From NCBI RefSeq assembly GCF_006494715.1, contig NZ_CP041151.1:3286001-3350000 (forward strand): a stretch of 64,000 nt of DNA, in the 5' to 3' direction. The notes beneath the pieces are model-generated. The model had not been told where the DNA came from, ran no database searches, and was given only the letters and a program-made list of their open reading frames with translations. The stretch comes from Shewanella sp. SNU WT4. Its GTDB lineage: Bacteria; Pseudomonadota; Gammaproteobacteria; Enterobacterales; Shewanellaceae. Positions 1 to 10,210 of the stretch are shown here, piece after piece. Position numbers and translations under genes: made by a program. Position 1 is the stretch's first letter; the number at the start of each line of letters is the position of its first letter.

Positions 1-623
1 GTGCGGATCATTAAGTCGACATCGTCTTGCCCTTGCATCGACAAATGCTGTGCTAAGGCTTCTTCAGAAAACTCATCCGCAGACATGGTGCCTGACTGGA
101 CTTTCTCAGCCAACTTTTGCGCGGCTTGTAAAATATCCCAACGTCCGCCGTAGTTAGCTGCAACATTGAGGATTAATTCATTGTTATCTGCAGTTTGCTG
201 CTGCGCCGTTAAAATTTGTTTCTGTAACCTAGCAGAGAAACGGCTAGTATCGCCAATGATATTAAGGCGCACACCATTTTTATGTAATAGTTTGATTTCA
301 CGTTGAAGTACCGTGAAGAACAATTCCATTAGTAAGGTGACTTCTTGATCTGGGCGACGCCAGTTTTCTGATGAAAAGGCAAATAAGGTTAACGAACGTA
401 CACCCAATTGTTTGGCGGTAGTCACAGCACGGCGTACTGCTTTGACACCGGCTCGGTGCCCCATGACGCGTGGCTGACCTTTTGCCTGTGCCCAGCGACC
501 GTTACCGTCCATTATGATGGCTACATGGCGCGGAATGGCCAAGCCGACTAATTCAGGTAACTCACCAGGCATATCTGATGCCAGTAAGCTATCTAAAGCA
601 TTCTGACTCGTAGTGGATGACAT
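1..623 (-). CDS. uppS: Undecaprenyl diphosphate synthase (3' end outside window)
   Basis: Cis-prenyltransferase that extends farnesyl diphosphate with isopentenyl diphosphate to make the C55 lipid carrier for peptidoglycan and O-antigen. Reading the minus strand from the ATG at 621-623 gives a protein with the family signature [10 protein letters not shown] (the Asp is the catalytic residue) near residue 38 and the second signature [12 protein letters not shown] further on. About 207 codons are present; the C-terminal end lies beyond base 1. A GAGAG ribosome site precedes the ATG. The gene follows frr after a terminator, the usual order in this group. Confidence 0.95.
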   Translation of the reverse strand, partial: MSSTTSQNALDSLLASDMPGELPELVGLAIPRHVAIIMDGNGRWAQAKGQPRVMGHRAGVKAVRRAVTTAKQLGVRSLTLFAFSSENWRRPDQEVTLLMELFFTVLQREIKLLHKNGVRLNIIGDTSRFSARLQKQILTAQQQTADNNELILNVAANYGGRWDILQAAQKLAEKVQSGTMSADEFSEEALAQHLSMQGQDDVDLMIR

Positions 624-642
624 CTCTCACAACCCTTAAAAT

Positions 643-677
643 AAACAAACGCCGTGTAGTATAACGCTACACGGCGT
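643..677 (-). terminator. Intrinsic terminator after frr
   Basis: An 11-bp perfect stem (649-659 with 667-677) and 7-nt loop is followed on the minus strand by TTGTTTATTTT. It lies just after the frr stop and before uppS, so uppS probably has its own promoter or depends on readthrough. Confidence 0.8.
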
Positions 678-704
678 ATCAACTCTAGTGAGTTAGGTGT
701 TGAA

Positions 705-1262
705 TCAGACTTCCATCAACTCAGCTTCTTTGGCCGCTAACACTTCATCAATCTTCTTGATGTAGGTATCGGTCATTTTTTGAATGTCATCGTCGCTGCG
801 ACGTACATCATCTTCAGTACATTCTTTGGCTTTTTCTAATGCTTTAACATCAGAGTTAGCGTCACGACGTACGTTACGAATTGACACTCGGCCTTGTTCA
901 GCTTCAGCACGTACCACTTTAACTAAATCGCGGCGACGCTCTTCAGTCAGGGCTGGCAGAGGAATACGAATGTTGCTGCCCGCTGACATTGGGTTCAGAC
1001 CCAGATCAGATGACATAATGGCTTTTTCTACGGCTTGGATCATGCTGCGATCGAATACGCTCACAGACAGAGTGCGTGAATCTTCAATGCTCACGTTACC
1101 CACTTGGTTCAGTGGGGTCATAGTACCGTAGTAAGACACTTGAATTGAGTTCAACAGACTTGGGTGAGCACGGCCAGTACGAACCTTGCTCATTTGGCCT
1201 TTCATTGACTCAACACATTTACCCATGCGCTCTTGGGCATCTTTTTGAATATCTGCAATCAC
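705..1262 (-). CDS. frr: Ribosome recycling factor
   Basis: Works with EF-G to split post-termination ribosomes in the cytoplasm. The 185-residue product has the usual RRF length. It shows the conserved start [12 protein letters not shown], the central [11 protein letters not shown] segment and the C-terminal helix with [14 protein letters not shown]. The start codon is GTG (1260-1262), with AAAGGA about 9 bases upstream. It lies 20 bp after pyrH on the same strand, so the two are probably co-transcribed. Confidence 0.97.
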   Translation of the reverse strand: MIADIQKDAQERMGKCVESMKGQMSKVRTGRAHPSLLNSIQVSYYGTMTPLNQVGNVSIEDSRTLSVSVFDRSMIQAVEKAIMSSDLGLNPMSAGSNIRIPLPALTEERRRDLVKVVRAEAEQGRVSIRNVRRDANSDVKALEKAKECTEDDVRRSDDDIQKMTDTYIKKIDEVLAAKEAELMEV

Positions 1263-1282
1263 GATAATTATCCTTTAAGTCA

Positions 1283-2011
1283 TTACTTCGCTTTGATCAA
1301 AGTGCCTTCTTCTTCACCCATGATAACGCGGCGAAGCGCTCCAGGCTTGTTCATATTGAACACTAAGATAGGCATGTCATGGTCTCTGGCCATAGTAAAG
1401 GCTGCTAAGTCCATGACTTTTAATTCTCTTTCTAAAACTTCATTGTACCCAAGCACATCATACTTAACAGCATCTGGGTTTTTCATTGGGTCTTCAGAGT
1501 ATACACCGTCAACCTTGGTGCCTTTCAATACTACTTCTGCTTCAATTTCAATGCCGCGTAAACAGGCTGCAGTATCAGTAGTACAGAATGGGTTACCAGT
1601 ACCGGCGGCAAAAATTACCACTCGGCCAGATTTCAGGTAGCTGATAGCTTCCGCCCAATTATAACGGTCACATACACCGTTCAGAGGAATTGCCGACATC
1701 AGGCGAGCGTTCACATAAGCACGGTGCAGCGCATCACGCATGGCCAGGCCATTCATCACTGTGGCCAACATGCCCATGTGGTCGCCGACCACTCGGTTCA
1801 TGCCAGCTTTAGCCAAGCCTTCACCGCGGAATAAATTACCGCCACCTATGACCACGCCAACTTGAATACCCAGCTCCACTAACTCTTTCACTTCTTGCGC
1901 CATACGGTCAAGAACCTTCGGATCAATACCGAAGCCCTCATCGCCCATTAAGGCTTCACCACTTAACTTAAGAAGAATTCGACGAAATGCAGGTTTTGGA
2001 TTGGTGCTCAT
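1283..2011 (-). CDS. pyrH: UMP kinase
   Basis: Phosphorylates UMP to UDP in pyrimidine nucleotide synthesis; a hexameric amino-acid-kinase-fold enzyme. The protein has the phosphate-binding KLSGEALMG segment at the N-terminus, [12 protein letters not shown] near residue 55 and [16 protein letters not shown] near residue 135. The reading frame extends six codons further, to 2029, but that longer start abuts a hairpin and has no ribosome site. The internal ATG at 2009-2011 ([11 protein letters not shown], 242 residues) matches normal family length and is preferred. Confidence 0.95.
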   Translation of the reverse strand: MSTNPKPAFRRILLKLSGEALMGDEGFGIDPKVLDRMAQEVKELVELGIQVGVVIGGGNLFRGEGLAKAGMNRVVGDHMGMLATVMNGLAMRDALHRAYVNARLMSAIPLNGVCDRYNWAEAISYLKSGRVVIFAAGTGNPFCTTDTAACLRGIEIEAEVVLKGTKVDGVYSEDPMKNPDAVKYDVLGYNEVLERELKVMDLAAFTMARDHDMPILVFNMNKPGALRRVIMGEEEGTLIKAK

Positions 2012-2032
2012 ATTTTTAGTCTCGGTCATAAC

Positions 2033-2058
2033 AAGACCGCAGCGGCTGCTGCGGTCTT
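2033..2058 (-). terminator. Hairpin between tsf and pyrH
   Basis: A perfect 11-bp GC-rich stem (2033-2043 with 2048-2058) and 4-nt loop lies directly after tsf on the minus strand. The following tract is only TTGTTAT, so it may be a weak terminator or a processing or stability element rather than a full stop. Confidence 0.55.
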
Positions 2059-2078
2059 AAAGGTCTTAGCGTTGGCTA

Positions 2079-2930
2079 TTAAGCCTTTTTATTCGCTGCG
2101 AGTTGAGCCGCTACTTCAGCAGCAAAGTTTTCTTCTTTCTTCTCGATGCCTTCGCCAACTTCCATGCGGATGAAAGTAGTTACTGTAGCACCTTTAGCTT
2201 TCAGAATTTCACCAACAGTTTTCTTTGGTTCCATAATGTAAGCTTGACCAGTCAGAGAGATCTCACCGGTGAATTTCTTCATGCGACCAAGAACCATCTT
2301 TTCAGCGATTTCTTGTGGCTTGCCTTCGTTCATAGCAATTTCGATTTGCAGAGTCTGTTCACGAGCTACTAAATCAGCTGGAACGTCTTCTGGGTTAACG
2401 AATTCTGGCTTAGAAGCAGCAATGTGCATAGCGATGTGCTTCAGAGTTTCTTCATCAGCAGTACCAGCTACAACAACACCGATACGGTCGCCGTGACGGT
2501 AAGAAGACAGGTTAGCGCCATCGATATACTCAACACGACGTACGTTGATGTTTTCGCCAATCTTAGTAACCAGAGCAACACGAGCTTCTTCAAACTGTGT
2601 TTTCAGGTCTTCGATAGTGACTTTAGATGCTGCAGCAACGTCCAGTACTTCGTTAGCGAATGCTAAGAAGTTACCGTCTTTAGCTACGAAGTCAGTTTGA
2701 CAGTTAACTTCAACCAGAGCTGCGAAACCTTCACCATTCTTGATCAGAATAGTACCTTCAGCAGCGATGTTACCCGCTTTCTTAGCAGCCTTGGCAGCAC
2801 CGCTCTTACGCATGTTATCAATCGCTAATTCGATATCACCGTTGGTTTCAGTCAGGGCTTTTTTACAGTCCATCATGCCAGCGCCAGTGCGGTCGCGCAG
2901 TTCTTTAACTTGGGCAGCAGTAATTGCCAT
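2079..2930 (-). CDS. tsf: Translation elongation factor Ts
   Basis: Nucleotide exchange factor that releases GDP from EF-Tu. The 283-residue product carries the N-terminal UBA-like domain with the signature [16 protein letters not shown], then [11 protein letters not shown] near residue 80 and the core dimerisation region. Length equals the E. coli protein. An AGGACTTAAC ribosome site precedes the ATG. It follows rpsB after a hairpin in the intercistronic gap, the conserved rpsB-tsf arrangement. Confidence 0.98.
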   Translation of the reverse strand: MAITAAQVKELRDRTGAGMMDCKKALTETNGDIELAIDNMRKSGAAKAAKKAGNIAAEGTILIKNGEGFAALVEVNCQTDFVAKDGNFLAFANEVLDVAAASKVTIEDLKTQFEEARVALVTKIGENINVRRVEYIDGANLSSYRHGDRIGVVVAGTADEETLKHIAMHIAASKPEFVNPEDVPADLVAREQTLQIEIAMNEGKPQEIAEKMVLGRMKKFTGEISLTGQAYIMEPKKTVGEILKAKGATVTTFIRMEVGEGIEKKEENFAAEVAAQLAANKKA

Positions 2931-2969
2931 TGTTAAGTCCTCTATAGAAAATTCGACATATTTTGCAGA

Positions 2970-2998
2970 TATAAAACAGGGGCCTAACGGCCCCTGTT
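2970..2998 (-). terminator. Attenuator-like terminator between rpsB and tsf
   Basis: A perfect 10-bp stem (2975-2984 with 2989-2998) and 4-nt loop is followed on the minus strand by TTTTAT. It lies within the rpsB-tsf intercistronic region. Its likely role is partial termination that makes rpsB message exceed tsf message. Confidence 0.75.
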
Positions 2999-3049
2999 AA
3001 CCAATTAACACATTGGTTAATAAGGGAGATGCCTAAGCATCACGCCTTA

Positions 3050-3778
3050 TTATACGGCTTCAACGAAACCGTCTTGCTCAGCTTGAACAGCCAGATCTTG
3101 ACCACGGCCAGCATTTGCAGCAGCAGCAACAGAAGAGGTGTACAGCTTGATAGCACGCATAGCATCGTCGTTACCAGGGATGACGTAGTTAACACCGTCT
3201 GGCGCAGAGTTAGTATCAACAACAGCAACAACTGGGATACCCAGGTTGTTAGCTTCTTTGATAGCGATATGTTCGTGGTCAGCACCGATCACAAACAGAA
3301 CGTCAGGCAGACCGCCCATGTTCTTAATACCACCTAAAGATTTTTCCAGCTTAGCCAGTTCGCGAGTACGCATCAGCGCCTCTTTCTTGGTCAGCTTGTC
3401 AAAAGTACCATCTACAGATTGGGTTTCCAGTTCTTTCAGACGCTTGATTGACTGACGAACAGTTTTCCAGTTAGTCAGCATGCCGCCTAACCAACGGTTA
3501 TCAACGTAGTACTGGTCACAAGAGATAGCAGATTCTTTGATGGCTTCGCTAGCGGCACGCTTAGTACCAACGAACAATACTTTACCTTTCTTAGAAGCAA
3601 CGTTGCTGATGAAAGCCAGCGCTTCGTTGAACATAGGTACAGTGTGTTCTAAGTTGATGATGTGTACACCGTTGCGTGGTCCAAAGATGAATGGCTTCAT
3701 CTTAGGGTTCCAGTAACGGGTTTGGTGACCGAAGTGTACACCAGCTTGCAGCATGTCGCGCATTGAAACAGTAGTCAT
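3050..3778 (-). CDS. rpsB: 30S ribosomal protein S2
   Basis: Small-subunit ribosomal protein, and translational repressor of its own operon in gammaproteobacteria. The frame is open for 29 more codons upstream, but homology starts at [20 protein letters not shown]. The ATG at 3776-3778 has AAGG at good distance, giving 242 residues, close to the family norm. Typical S2 blocks are visible: [22 protein letters not shown] and [16 protein letters not shown]. The upstream extension instead overlaps the S2 leader RNA. Confidence 0.98.
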   Translation of the reverse strand: MTTVSMRDMLQAGVHFGHQTRYWNPKMKPFIFGPRNGVHIINLEHTVPMFNEALAFISNVASKKGKVLFVGTKRAASEAIKESAISCDQYYVDNRWLGGMLTNWKTVRQSIKRLKELETQSVDGTFDKLTKKEALMRTRELAKLEKSLGGIKNMGGLPDVLFVIGADHEHIAIKEANNLGIPVVAVVDTNSAPDGVNYVIPGNDDAMRAIKLYTSSVAAAANAGRGQDLAVQAEQDGFVEAV

Positions 3779-3782
3779 TTTA

Positions 3783-3890
3783 TTTACCTTAAAATGGTTG
3801 GGGTTAAACCTCCACGTATCCCATCCTATCGACCACAACATTACTGTTGCAGCACCCCGATGCATGTGTCGATACGTGTGTGATTTCGTA
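3783..3890 (-). ncRNA. rpsB leader (S2 autoregulatory RNA)
   Basis: The minus-strand 5' UTR contains CGGGGTGCTGC (3850-3860) and, about 50 bases later, GGATACGTGGAGG (3809-3821) followed by AACCCC (3800-3805). The GGGGT and AACCCC segments can pair. This resembles, from memory, the conserved rpsB leader to which S2 binds in gammaproteobacteria. The 5' boundary is estimated; I could not place a convincing promoter. Confidence 0.7.
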
Positions 3891-4148
3891 TTGAGTTAAT
3901 TGCCATGTATAATGGCCGTCATCGTTTACTCTTCAGCTAAGCTGGGTAACTTGGATTGGTTAAGCCGTTGCTACTACTTACATGAGAAACTCATTAAGTA
4001 GAGACTAACGTTTCAATAATTCAAGTTGCGGCAACGTCCGAAGAGATATCACTAGACGGCGCGCTTTATACCATATTTATGGATTAGACACAAATTTTTA
4101 GCCATAAATTTCGCCGCCAATCGTAGTCAAACCGTAAGAGAAATGTCC

Positions 4149-4946
4149 ATGAGTATTGTTATCAAAACTGCCGAAGAAATTGAAAAAATGCGTGCTGCAG
4201 GCAAATTGGCGGCCGATGTATTGGAGATGATAGCTCCCTTTATCAAGGCAGGGGTTACCACCAATGAACTCAATGCCATTTGTGCTAAGTTCACTGAAGA
4301 ACAAGACGCAATTTCTGCTCCGCTCAACTATCACGGTTTTCCAAAGTCTATCTGTACTTCAATCAATGACGTGATTTGTCATGGCATTCCAAGCGATCGC
4401 GCTCTGAAAGATGGCGACATCATCAACATCGACATCACTGTCATTAAAGACGGTTACCATGGCGATACCTCGCAAATGTTCTTAATCGGTGACGTGAGCC
4501 CGAAAGACAAGCGCTTATGCCGCGTGGCGCAAGAAAGCCTGTATGAAGCTATCAAAATCGTGCGCCCAGGTATCAAGCTTGGCGAGATTGGTACTGTGAT
4601 TGAAAAGTGCATCAAGGGTAAAAAAACTGGCCTTGAGAAATACAGCATAGTCGCCGACTACTGTGGCCATGGCATTGGCGCAGGTTTTCATGAAGAGCCG
4701 CAGGTCATGCATTACAAAAATAATGACAAGACAGTGCTGCGCGCTGGCATGTGTTTTACCATCGAGCCAATGATCAATGCTGGTAACTACAAAACCAAAT
4801 TAGATCAAAAAGATGGCTGGACTGTGACTACCTCTGATGGCAAAAATTCGGCCCAGTGGGAACACACACTACTCGTGACTGACAACGGCGTCGAAGTCTT
4901 GACTCTGCGCAGCGATGAAAACTTTCCACGCATTATCAGCCACTAA
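4149..4946 (+). CDS. map: Type I methionine aminopeptidase
   Basis: Removes the initiator methionine from nascent proteins; a dimetal hydrolase of the pita-bread fold. The five metal ligands can be seen: Asp in NIDITV, Asp in HGDTSQ, His in [12 protein letters not shown], Glu in FTIEPMIN and Glu in QWEHTL. Two in-frame ATGs lie at 4143 and 4149; the second is preferred because AAGAG is 8 bases upstream and [14 protein letters not shown] aligns with the known N-terminus. Product about 265 residues. It is transcribed away from rpsB and followed after 20 bp by glnD. Confidence 0.96.
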   Translation: MSIVIKTAEEIEKMRAAGKLAADVLEMIAPFIKAGVTTNELNAICAKFTEEQDAISAPLNYHGFPKSICTSINDVICHGIPSDRALKDGDIINIDITVIKDGYHGDTSQMFLIGDVSPKDKRLCRVAQESLYEAIKIVRPGIKLGEIGTVIEKCIKGKKTGLEKYSIVADYCGHGIGAGFHEEPQVMHYKNNDKTVLRAGMCFTIEPMINAGNYKTKLDQKDGWTVTTSDGKNSAQWEHTLLVTDNGVEVLTLRSDENFPRIISH

Positions 4947-4966
4947 ACTTAATTCAGGGATGGCGA

Positions 4967-7540
4967 ATGAATCAAGCACTCAGCACTAAACTGCAATTAC
5001 AAGCGCACAATCAAGTATTACGCCAAACGTTTAATGGTGAAGGTGATATCAGTGCGCTACTTCATACTCGCAGTGATTTTGTTGATGATTTATTGCGCCG
5101 CCAATGGCAGGCCTTAGGTCTGGATTCACAACCGCTATCCCTGATTGCTGTCGGCGGCTATGGGCGCAGAGAACTGCACCCATGCTCTGACATAGATTTA
5201 CTGTTTTTGCTTGAAGCGCCGCTCTCCCCTGCCAATGAAGTTAGCTTATCTGAGTTTATTACTTACCTGTGGGACGCAGGCCTTGAAATCGGCCACAGTG
5301 TGCGCACATTAGCGCAAACGTTGGAGCTTGGCGCGCAAGATGTCACAATCGCCACCAATCTAATTGAAGCGCGTCTTCTTATTGGCTCAGATCCGGTATT
5401 TAGTGAGCTGAGGCAAAGTATCCGCGCTGCAGCCTTTTGGCCGACCCAAAAGTTTCTGTTAGCCAAAAAAGAGGAGCAACTGCAGCGTCATCATAAGGCC
5501 AATGCCTTTGATCTTGAGCCCAACATCAAAACCTGCCCTGGCGGGCTTAGGGATATTCAAACCATAGCTTGGGTCGCCATGCGCTATTTTGATGCGGCGA
5601 ACCTTGAAGATTTAGTCGACCACGGCTTTTTGCATCAGTATGAATTAGATGAACTGTTAGAGTGCCGCGCATTTCTCTGGCAACTGCGCTTTGCCATGCA
5701 CTTAATCAGTAATCGTGATGAAAACCGATTATTGTTTGATTTACAGCCGCAAGTGGCGCAGCTCATGGGCTACCAAGATGGTACTCAGTTAGCCGTTGAG
5801 CAAATGATGAAGCGCTATTACCGCTGCGTGCGCCGCGTCATTGAACTCAATGACATGTTGTTGCAATTATTTAAGCGCGCTGTGCAGCCGCAGCAACCAG
5901 ATCTTGAAATTCAGCCAATAGACAGCCATTTTCAGCGCCGCGGCCGCTTTATTGAAGCCTTAGCGCAAGACGCATTTAGCGAGCCGCACGTCATTCTCAA
6001 ATTGTTTTTGCACTGCGCCCGCAATTCTAATATCACCGCCATTTATGCGCCAACATTACGCAGTTTACGCCTAGCGCGTCGCAGCCAGCCCATGCCTTTA
6101 ATGGAACATGCCGCTTGTCGTCAGGTGTTTATGGAAATTTTGCGCCATCCGCGCGGCATTCCCGCGTTATCTATGATGCATAAATACGGGGTTTTATCTG
6201 CGTATCTGCCGCAGTGGCGCGCCATTGAAGGGCAAATGCAGTTTGACTTGTTTCATGCCTATACCGTCGATGAGCACACCCACAGGTTATTGCGTAATAT
6301 CGAGCGCTTTTCGCAGCCCGATCAAAAAGATGAATTTCCTCTGGGCTCAGTACTCATCAATCAATTGCCTAAAAAAGGCTTATTGGTGCTGGCCGCCATT
6401 TTCCATGACATAGCTAAAGGTCGCGGCGGCGATCATTCAAGCTTAGGCGCCAGTGATGCGCTCATCTTTTGTAAACGCCATGAACTTAACGATCACGATG
6501 GCCGCTTAGTCAGTTGGCTAGTGCAGCATCACTTATTAATGTCAGTGACAGCGCAGCGCCGTGATATTTCAGATCCAGACATAGTGGCGGAATTTGCCGC
6601 TAAAGTACGCGACTCAGTGCACTTAAGTTATCTTTATTGTTTAACCGTTGCCGACATGTGCGCCACCAATGACACCATTTGGAATAATTGGAAAGGTGCA
6701 TTACTGCGCGAACTCTATTTTGCCACCCAAAGAACCTTGGCCCGTGGCCATGAAAAGCCGGTGGATATTCGCTCGCATTTACGAGAGAACCAAGCGAAAG
6801 CCCGCAAAGAGCTTATTCGCCGCGGCTTTAAAGATAAAGAAATCGACCTACTATGGGCGCGGTTTAAGGCCGACTACTTTTTGCGCCACACCCTCAACCA
6901 AATCATTTGGCATGCCGAAGGTATTCTTAAGCACAGGGGCGATGAGGCGTTAGTGCTAATTAATAAGCAAAGTAGTCGCGGCGGCACTGAACTGTTTATC
7001 TATTGCCCAGACAAACCAAAATTATTTGCCACAGTGATGGCAGTGCTGGACAATAAAAATATCAACGTCCATGATGCGTTGGTGATGAGCAGTAAAGACC
7101 ATTACGCCTTAGATACCTTTGTGATCTTAGAGCAAGATGGCGCCCCGCTTCAGCAACTCGCACGCATACAAGGCATTAGAAAAACCTTAGTTAAAGCACT
7201 GGCCAAAGATGCCAGCGCTAAGTTGCCATCCTTTAGAAAACTGCCGCGCAAGATGAAACCTTTTAAGGTTGCCACCAGCGTGAGTTTTCTAAAGAGCAAT
7301 CGCCATGATACAAGTATGCTGGAGTTATTCGCGCTCGATTCACCCGGACTGCTCGCCAAAGTAGGTGAAACCTTCTATCGCTGCCAAGTGAATTTATTGG
7401 CCGCCAAGATCACTACCATAGGCGAGCGTGCTGAAGACGTATTTATTTTACAGACCTTAGACGGCAAAGCGCTGAATGAGGCACAACAGACCCAGCTAAG
7501 CGACGCGTTAACCGCAGTGCTAGCCCAACCCACTCCCTAA
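4967..7540 (+). CDS. glnD: Bifunctional PII uridylyltransferase / uridylyl-removing enzyme
   Basis: Senses glutamine and adds or removes UMP on the PII protein, and so controls nitrogen assimilation. The 857-residue protein has the full domain order. The nucleotidyltransferase site is [16 protein letters not shown] (residues 63-78), with the two Asp ligands. A helical linker follows, then the HD hydrolase motif [13 protein letters not shown] near residue 480. Two C-terminal ACT domains begin near residues 685 and 790 and would bind glutamine. AGGGA precedes the ATG. It sits in the common order map-glnD-dapD. Confidence 0.97.
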   Translation: MNQALSTKLQLQAHNQVLRQTFNGEGDISALLHTRSDFVDDLLRRQWQALGLDSQPLSLIAVGGYGRRELHPCSDIDLLFLLEAPLSPANEVSLSEFITYLWDAGLEIGHSVRTLAQTLELGAQDVTIATNLIEARLLIGSDPVFSELRQSIRAAAFWPTQKFLLAKKEEQLQRHHKANAFDLEPNIKTCPGGLRDIQTIAWVAMRYFDAANLEDLVDHGFLHQYELDELLECRAFLWQLRFAMHLISNRDENRLLFDLQPQVAQLMGYQDGTQLAVEQMMKRYYRCVRRVIELNDMLLQLFKRAVQPQQPDLEIQPIDSHFQRRGRFIEALAQDAFSEPHVILKLFLHCARNSNITAIYAPTLRSLRLARRSQPMPLMEHAACRQVFMEILRHPRGIPALSMMHKYGVLSAYLPQWRAIEGQMQFDLFHAYTVDEHTHRLLRNIERFSQPDQKDEFPLGSVLINQLPKKGLLVLAAIFHDIAKGRGGDHSSLGASDALIFCKRHELNDHDGRLVSWLVQHHLLMSVTAQRRDISDPDIVAEFAAKVRDSVHLSYLYCLTVADMCATNDTIWNNWKGALLRELYFATQRTLARGHEKPVDIRSHLRENQAKARKELIRRGFKDKEIDLLWARFKADYFLRHTLNQIIWHAEGILKHRGDEALVLINKQSSRGGTELFIYCPDKPKLFATVMAVLDNKNINVHDALVMSSKDHYALDTFVILEQDGAPLQQLARIQGIRKTLVKALAKDASAKLPSFRKLPRKMKPFKVATSVSFLKSNRHDTSMLELFALDSPGLLAKVGETFYRCQVNLLAAKITTIGERAEDVFILQTLDGKALNEAQQTQLSDALTAVLAQPTP

Positions 7541-7557
7541 AGTTTGAGGACGATACC

Positions 7558-8382
7558 ATGGAGGCATTACGCCAACGTATCGAGGTAGCCTTTGAAGAGC
7601 GCCAAGATATTACCCCGACCAATGCAACACCAAGCCTGCGTGCTGACATTGATAAAGTTATTAATATGCTTGATAGCGGCGAAGTTCGTGTTGCTGAGAA
7701 GATTGATGGCAAGTGGCATGTCCACCAGTGGCTGAAGAAAGCAGTATTACTGTCTTTCCGTATTTATGAAAACCAAGTTATTGAAGGCGGCGAAACTAAA
7801 TATTTTGATAAAGTTGCCCTGAAATTTGCAGATTACGATGAAGCGCGCTTTAAGCAAGAAGGCATTCGTGTAGTACCGCCAGCAACCGTAAGAAAAGGCT
7901 CGTTTATTGCTCGCAATACCGTACTGATGCCATCTTATGTCAACTTAGGGGCTCGCGTTGATGAAGGCTCTATGGTTGATACTTGGGCGACGGTAGGTTC
8001 TTGCGCGCAAATCGGTAAAAACGTGCATTTATCTGGCGGCGTTGGCATTGGTGGCGTACTTGAGCCACTGCAAGCTGGCCCAACCATTATTGAAGACAAC
8101 TGCTTTATCGGTGCTCGCTCTGAGATTGTTGAAGGCGTGATTGTTGAAGAAGGCGCCGTGATTTCTATGGGCGTATATATTGGCCAAAGCACCCGTATTT
8201 TCGATAGAGAAACCGGTGAAGTGCATTACGGCCGAGTTCCAGCAGGCTCAGTCGTCGTTTCTGGCAGCTTGCCGTCTAAATGTGGCACTTACAGTTTATA
8301 TGCCGCCATCATAGTTAAGAAAGTAGACGCTAAAACTCGCGCCAAAGTGAGTATTAACGAGCTGCTGCGCCTAATTGATTAA
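7558..8382 (+). CDS. dapD: Tetrahydrodipicolinate N-succinyltransferase
   Basis: Transfers succinyl from succinyl-CoA to tetrahydrodipicolinate in the lysine and meso-diaminopimelate pathway. The 274-residue length is exactly typical. The middle of the protein is a left-handed beta helix made of hexapeptide repeats, for example [15 protein letters not shown] and [21 protein letters not shown] short N-terminal helical domain precedes it. It begins 17 bp after glnD, with GAGGA before the ATG, and ends at a strong bidirectional terminator. Confidence 0.98.
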   Translation: MEALRQRIEVAFEERQDITPTNATPSLRADIDKVINMLDSGEVRVAEKIDGKWHVHQWLKKAVLLSFRIYENQVIEGGETKYFDKVALKFADYDEARFKQEGIRVVPPATVRKGSFIARNTVLMPSYVNLGARVDEGSMVDTWATVGSCAQIGKNVHLSGGVGIGGVLEPLQAGPTIIEDNCFIGARSEIVEGVIVEEGAVISMGVYIGQSTRIFDRETGEVHYGRVPAGSVVVSGSLPSKCGTYSLYAAIIVKKVDAKTRAKVSINELLRLID

Positions 8383-8422
8383 GCTAGTTGATTGAATTAG
8401 CCGATTGAATTAGTTAATTAGC

Positions 8423-8461
8423 AAAAAAAGAAGGTAAGTCATTGGCTTACCTTCTTTTTTA
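8423..8461. terminator. Bidirectional terminator between dapD and yqcA
   Basis: A perfect 15-bp stem (8424-8438 with 8446-8460) is flanked by an A-run on one side and a T-run on the other. It can therefore stop both the plus-strand dapD transcript and the converging minus-strand yqcA transcript. Confidence 0.9.
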
Positions 8462-8492
8462 TTAACGCTAGCATGAGTGTTATTGAGAACGT

Positions 8493-8942
8493 CTAGCCCT
8501 TAATAGCGCTGATAAATTTTGGCAGCCATTTAATGGCATCTTGCTCGGGCGTCATGGTTTGAGTGGCATCTAACTCTAATCGCGTTAATAACCGTCTTGC
8601 CCCAAGCTCACTTAATAACTCATCAAACTGCTTACCCGCACCACAAAAAGTATCGTAACTTGAGTCACCTAAGGCAATCACAGCATACTTTACGCCCGGT
8701 AAATAGGGGGCATTGCGCTTTAATGTCTGAAACCAAGGTGCAATATCATCGGGCACATCGCCTTGACCTGTAGTTGACGTCACAATTAACAAAGGGTTAT
8801 CAGCGACAGGTAACCATGAAGATAACTGCTGATGTTCAACAATTTCAGCAACTATGCCTGCTTGCTTAATAGTAGCGGCCAACTCTTCTGCAACCGCTTG
8901 AGCGCTGCCATACACAGTGCCAAACACTAGATTAACTTTCAT
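8493..8942 (-). CDS. yqcA: Flavodoxin-like protein (YqcA/MioC type)
   Basis: Small FMN-binding electron carrier. The 149-residue protein begins with the flavodoxin phosphate-loop region FGTVYGSAQAVAEEL. It then shows the two flavin-contact loops, TSTTGQGDVPDD near residue 55 and ALGDSSYDTFCGAGKQFD near residue 90. Redox partners cannot be read from the sequence. It is the last gene of a minus-strand yqcC-truC-yqcA unit, as in E. coli, and this linkage supports YqcA over MioC. Confidence 0.88.
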   Translation of the reverse strand: MKVNLVFGTVYGSAQAVAEELAATIKQAGIVAEIVEHQQLSSWLPVADNPLLIVTSTTGQGDVPDDIAPWFQTLKRNAPYLPGVKYAVIALGDSSYDTFCGAGKQFDELLSELGARRLLTRLELDATQTMTPEQDAIKWLPKFISAIKG

Positions 8943-8964
8943 GGTTCGCCTCCTTGGTAAACCC

Positions 8965-9792
8965 TTATGCTAGCAGTAAATTATCGCCTTGTACTTTATC
9001 ATCATCCCAACCTAAGCCGTCAAACACTTCCAGCCATTCTGGCTCAAGTTCTGTGGTAATTGACATAGCTTGTTGCGTCACTGGATGAATAAATTCAAGC
9101 CGCTTTGCTATCAACCATAACCTATTATGTTGAAAATGTTCTCTAAAAAAGCGGTTTTGTTTGCCATCACCATGAGTGGTATCACCCACTATAGGGTGGC
9201 GTAAGTGCGCCAAATGGCGTCTTAATTGATGCTTACGCCCAGTCTGCGGCGTTAAGGCCACCAGCGCGTAACGACTGCTCGGATAACGGTCTGACTGAAA
9301 TGGAATTTCAGCATTAAGTAGCGGCTGATAATGGGTGATAGCTTCTTTAAATTGGCCTTCTGGATTGGCAAATTTATCGGCGACCTTATCAAGCTCTTCT
9401 TTCAGCGGATAATCAAGAGTATCGGCCTCATGCATATTGCCGCGCACTAACGCTAAATAGGTCTTAGTGACTTGATGGGCGGCAAATTGGTCACACAAGA
9501 GGCGCGCCACTTCACTGGATTTAGCAAACAATAGCACTCCAGAAGTAGGTCTATCGAGTCTATGCACAGGAAACACATGGCAACCCACTAAATCACGAGT
9601 CATTTGCATAGCAAAATAAATCTCGCGCCGCGCTAAATAACTGCGATGCACCAACAAACCCGCGGGTTTATGAATGGCTACCAGATGCTCATCTTCATAC
9701 AACACAGAAATGACGGGGGCATTAGCGTCTTGCCATTCATCTAGGTTAGAGTCGGTGCTATTTTCGCTGCTATCAGCAGGTATACTTATCAT
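8965..9792 (-). CDS. truC: tRNA pseudouridine(65) synthase
   Basis: RluA-family pseudouridine synthase expected to modify U65 of some tRNAs. The catalytic signature HRLDRPTSGVLLFAK with its essential Asp is near residue 100. Further family blocks are LVAIHKPAGLLVHRS and LTPQTGRKHQLRRHL. Length is 275 residues, with about 25 extra residues at the N-terminus rich in acidic and Ser residues. Its start overlaps the stop of yqcC by 4 bp, indicating translational coupling. Confidence 0.93.
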   Translation of the reverse strand: MISIPADSSENSTDSNLDEWQDANAPVISVLYEDEHLVAIHKPAGLLVHRSYLARREIYFAMQMTRDLVGCHVFPVHRLDRPTSGVLLFAKSSEVARLLCDQFAAHQVTKTYLALVRGNMHEADTLDYPLKEELDKVADKFANPEGQFKEAITHYQPLLNAEIPFQSDRYPSSRYALVALTPQTGRKHQLRRHLAHLRHPIVGDTTHGDGKQNRFFREHFQHNRLWLIAKRLEFIHPVTQQAMSITTELEPEWLEVFDGLGWDDDKVQGDNLLLA

Positions 9793-10100
9793 GACAAATA
9801 CTCATCAAGTTGCTGTAAAAATTTAATTAATGGTAAATACTGCGCCTGCCCTTGCCACGCCTGTTCAGCCATAGGCGCTAAAGCAATGGCGCCGGGCAAG
9901 CTCAGGCCTAAGGCCAATAATTGCTGCATTTTGGGGATGAAAATAAACTGCAGCCACTGCGCAAACGACATAGTGTCGCAGGCAAAAGGCGCGGTACTTA
10001 ATAACGCGGACTCATCGATAGGCGTTGCTTGCCACAGAGATAACTCCTGCATTAACGCTTGTAATTGCTGTAAATGAGCTGAGATTTGCACGGGTAACAT
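9789..10100 (-). CDS. yqcC: YqcC family protein (DUF446)
   Basis: Small all-helical cytoplasmic protein of unknown function. The 103 residues include the family-typical stretch LPFDTMSFAQW-like segment (here APFACDTMSFAQWLQFIFIPKM) and end in FLQQLDEYL. The gene is always linked to truC, and here it overlaps it by 4 bp (ATGA). No catalytic motif or membrane segment is visible. Confidence 0.85.
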   Translation of the reverse strand: MLPVQISAHLQQLQALMQELSLWQATPIDESALLSTAPFACDTMSFAQWLQFIFIPKMQQLLALGLSLPGAIALAPMAEQAWQGQAQYLPLIKFLQQLDEYLS

Positions 10101-10210
10101 AATTCACCTTTTGCGCTTGAGTGACATCGCAATTGAACAGCCCGGCAGTATAGCATTGACGCTGGCTTGACATATAATACCGCCCATAATCACGTTAAGA
10201 TGAATCACAT

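Noticed and set aside
2103..3000. Several plus-strand frames opposite tsf and rpsB
   Set aside because: Typical antisense frames in highly biased translation genes; no start signals and no recognisable domains.
3779..3865. 29-codon N-terminal extension of S2
   Set aside because: It translates the leader RNA; the conserved S2 start and ribosome site are at 3778.
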